Positions 61,929 through 64,000 of a stretch of 64,000 nucleotides of DNA are shown piece by piece. Below the pieces are notes generated by a model that was not told where the DNA came from, made no database searches, and saw only the letters and a program-made list of their open reading frames with translations. Within the stretch, counting starts at the first letter, position 1; every line of letters begins with the position of its first letter. The DNA comes from Mytilinidion resinicola (lineage: Eukaryota; Ascomycota; Dothideomycetes; Mytilinidiales; Mytilinidiaceae). The DNA lies in NCBI RefSeq assembly GCF_010093595.1, contig NW_022985442.1, positions 660,261 to 724,260 on the forward strand, given 5' to 3'. A program made the position numbers and the translations under genes.

Positions 61929-63637
61929 ATGTCCAGGCTTGTGGTAATTATCTACACTCAATGAGCATCAGATGTGTATCTGATCGCTAACCACCATGCT
62001 AGGACAACGCTATCCCCTCTAAACCCGTTGCCCACGGTCCCATTCTGGGATCTATCGATCCCAACCGCGCCGTTCAAGTAACTCGAGCGGACCCTATCGG
62101 CAAGAAACCCTCCACAACTGTCAAATCAATCAAACCGAAAGCTGCTCCGCCGCTCCTAGAACCATACGATGTTATGCAGCTCACCTGCTTACTACACACT
62201 GAGAAAGAAAAGACCAAAGACCAAGTCGCCAAGCTGTGGACGAGGATGCAAGGGAGTCCGAAAACCTCGAAAGACTACATACTAGCCAACGAGCAGCTTG
62301 CCAAACTCTCGAAGGAGCTGAGTGAACGGGAGAGGGTGCACAAGGAGAACCCTCAGCCGCAGAAGCCGACTGGACACCCAGCATTGCGGCAAAAAACCCT
62401 GCAACCGGCTACGAACAGTACGCGGAGAATTCATGGCGATGTTCTCTCCCAAGAAGAAGCCGAACAGAAATTCCCACACTTTATAACGTACAAGGCTGTT
62501 CTGCTAATGACGCACCTCGGCGATGAAAAGTACAATTATGCAATCAGCGTCCTCAGCGCTTGGAACCTGTACCGAATTTCGCCAGAAGACTCGCAAACCT
62601 TCAAATCAGCCTATGAGCAGCTGCTCAAATTGACGCAAGAGTTGACCGGACCGGTAAGCCATCCAAATCGAATGTCCAGGTCACAGAATCTAACCGCGGC
62701 GTAGACGTCGCAAGACCCGAAAGCAAAGAGAGGTATCGCGGAAGTTGACGATGACGATGACGAATTCGATACTGAGGACGATGACCTCGACGGCATGTCT
62801 ATGGACAGCTGCGATGTCGTGAGGTACGCCATCATTGCATAGCATATATGTATAGCTACATCACTGACTTACACCTCAACCGCAGACGAAAAATCCGCAA
62901 CTTCATCGACTCCGGCGAAATGAAGATTGGCGAATTCTGCAACGCGATCGGCGTCTCCAACAAGTCCTACAACGGCTTCATGAGCCAGAGCGGCACCCAC
63001 AAAGGCTCCGGCTCCGCCGCCTACAATGCCGCCTGGAAATTCTTCAAGAAGCGAGAGCTGAAAGGCATTCCTCCGCCCAAGAAGAAGCGCACCACAGCGC
63101 GTGCCACCACGGTTGCCGCCGCCACTGCGTCCCACGATGTCGCTTCTGTAACCGTACCAGGCGAAGAGACCGACTCTGTTGAGATATACGGTACGAACCA
63201 CAAAGCTCGCATTCAACGCGTAACGGCATTACTAACGTCTTATTGAACCAGATACCTGCGACGAAATCCGCCGCAAAATCAACCTTCACCTCAAAAAAGA
63301 TGGTGTTACCCAAGCCGGCTTCCTGCGCGACCTCATGGCGCAGTACCACACGTCCGACCGCAAGATCCAGTCCAAGCAACTCACCGACTTCCGCAGCAAG
63401 AAGGGCGCGGACCGCGGCAACACGAGCTGCGTCTACTACGCGAGCTACGTGTTCTTCGAGAAGCTGCGGATCAGGGAGGGGAAGAAGAAGACGCCGACGC
63501 GTGAGAAAATGGAGCAGATCTGGGGGGAGGCGGGGGGCATGAATACTACGGATAGAGGGACGGCGTATGTCATAGTGGGGTCGGGCATGGTACCCAGGGA
63601 GGATAGGTTTGGGAGGATTTGGAGCGAGATGAAGTAG
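61929..63637 (+). CDS. DUF7726-like protein with two copies of the domain
   Basis: Five exons, 61929-61943 (15 nt, MSRLV), 62003-62653, 62705-62823, 62886-63190 and 63252-63637, give 491 aa; all introns are GT-AG and about 50-62 nt. A helical, charged N-terminal half (residues about 60-215) leads to an acidic Asp/Glu patch (DDDDEFDTEDDDLDG). Copy 1 is then RRKIRNFIDSGEMKIGEFCN with IGVSNKSYNGFMSQ and AAWKFFKKRE. A basic linker (PPPKKKRTTARA) is followed by copy 2: DEIRRKINLHLKKDGVTQAG, then FLRDL, QLTDFRSKKG and ASYVFFEKLRIREGKKK. This doubled small helical domain is widespread in ascomycetes and of unknown function. The helix-turn-helix-like pattern (resembling lambda-repressor-type folds) suggests DNA binding, as inference only. 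Confidence 0.78.
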
Positions 63638-63877
63638 GTGGGGGCAGTTTGCGATTTTCTCACTTCCAAAGAGGGCCTTTGGATGTATACCCAGCAACAG
63701 CACTTGTGTAATTTTCCTTGGTTGTGTACATACCGGCAGCTAGATTGATTCTTGGAGTTCGGTGTAATCACTATAAGCTCCCAAAGCTCATTACATTGGG
63801 TGGTGAGCACTGCTGTATATCTATTCTAGCTCGAAAGCTGTAATCCTCTTGATAGCCGGACACAAGACTCCACATGA
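63638..63877. other. convergent 3' spacer
   Basis: This 240-bp region lies between the stop of the DUF7726-like gene (+) and the stop of OLA1 (-). It should carry both 3' UTRs; nothing else is visible. Confidence 0.5.
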
Positions 63878-64000
63878 TCACTTTTTCTTCGGCGGCGCAA
63901 CATCTATCACGAATCAGCACTGTCCTCGTTACAACATACCGGGAACATAGACTTACTGAACTGGAAATGAATAATATCCCCGCCCTGAACCACATACGTC
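63878..64000 (-). CDS. OLA1: OLA1/YchF-type ATPase, C-terminal end (partial)
   Basis: On the minus strand the window edge shows an exon ending YVVQGGDIIHFQF (64000-63957), then a 53-nt intron (gtaagt...tag, 63956-63904), then a short last exon NVAPPKKK-stop (63903-63878). The joined end, GGDIIHFQFNVAPPKKK, closely follows the C-terminal TGS-domain end of eukaryotic Obg-like ATPase 1, which finishes with a GDIIFFKFN-type strand and a Pro/Lys tail. OLA1 is a cytosolic ribosome-associated ATPase. The remainder of the gene lies beyond the right edge. It converges with the DUF7726-like gene. Confidence 0.82.

Overview
The window is nuclear DNA of a filamentous ascomycete (Pezizomycotina, probably a dothideomycete). 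The evidence is short introns of about 50-160 nt with GT-AG ends and CTAAC-like branch sites, CACAATG-type start contexts, compact intron-poor housekeeping genes, fungus-only families (PTH11-type rhodopsin-fold membrane protein, PaxB/Pyr4-like membrane cyclase, DUF7726-like protein, QDE-2-like Argonaute), and long gene-poor stretches filled with degenerate repeats. Exon structures below were built by hand from splice signals. In every multi-exon model except the frameshifted 9.5 kb gene the exons sum to a whole number of codons.

Layout. 0-4.7 kb is gene-poor and ends in a repeat array with a tRNA-like head. 4.8-6.0 kb (-) is a DNAJC9-like J-protein and 7.05-7.6 kb (+) a DRAP/CMP-type deaminase, followed by a decayed minus-strand gene. 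9.5-10.5 kb (+) is a frameshifted PaxB/Pyr4-like membrane protein. 13.1-13.9 kb (+) is a probable mitochondrial NTF2-like protein and 14.85-16.0 kb (-) is STN1. 16.96-17.76 kb (+) is a secreted, probably GPI-anchored Cys-rich protein. 19.3-26.9 kb is a dense housekeeping block: UTP15 (+), mitochondrial uL22m (-), and a SART3/Prp24-like HAT-RRM splicing factor (+). 26.9-31.8 kb is low-complexity and repeat DNA around a sulfotransferase-like gene. 31.8-33.9 kb (+) is a Ser/Asp-rich protein carrying what looks like a captured piece of the Rsp5/HulA ubiquitin ligase. 34.2-35.2 kb (-) is a GNAT acetyltransferase, 36.4-37.8 kb (+) is NCS6/CTU1, and 38.7-41.7 kb (-) is a secreted GH31 alpha-glucosidase with an abnormal splice acceptor. 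44.5-45.2 kb (+) is an MDP1-type phosphatase, 47.4-48.8 kb (+) a PTH11-like receptor-type protein, and 49.4-50.2 kb (+) an unknown protein. 54.0-55.05 kb (+) is a C2H2 zinc-finger protein, 57.4-60.5 kb (+) an Argonaute, and 61.9-63.6 kb (+) a DUF7726-like protein. The right edge cuts into the 3' end of OLA1 (-).

Functional links are mostly housekeeping rather than one pathway: ribosome and translation (UTP15, uL22m, NCS6, OLA1), RNA processing and silencing (SART3-like, Argonaute), telomere capping (STN1), and secretion/environment (GH31, GPI protein, PTH11-like, PaxB-like). No convincing secondary-metabolite cluster, rRNA gene, complete tRNA gene or intact transposase is visible.

The most unusual signals are: (i) the chimeric WW-domain protein; (ii) a satellite with a 108-bp period present downstream of both Argonaute and the sulfotransferase-like gene, and a separate 140-bp-period array at 50.5 kb; (iii) a dispersed element built on an AGCAGTGG core that often occurs as inverted pairs next to genes; (iv) several genes caught mid-decay (frameshifts at 9.84 kb and 7.7-8.3 kb, a CG splice acceptor at 41.38 kb).
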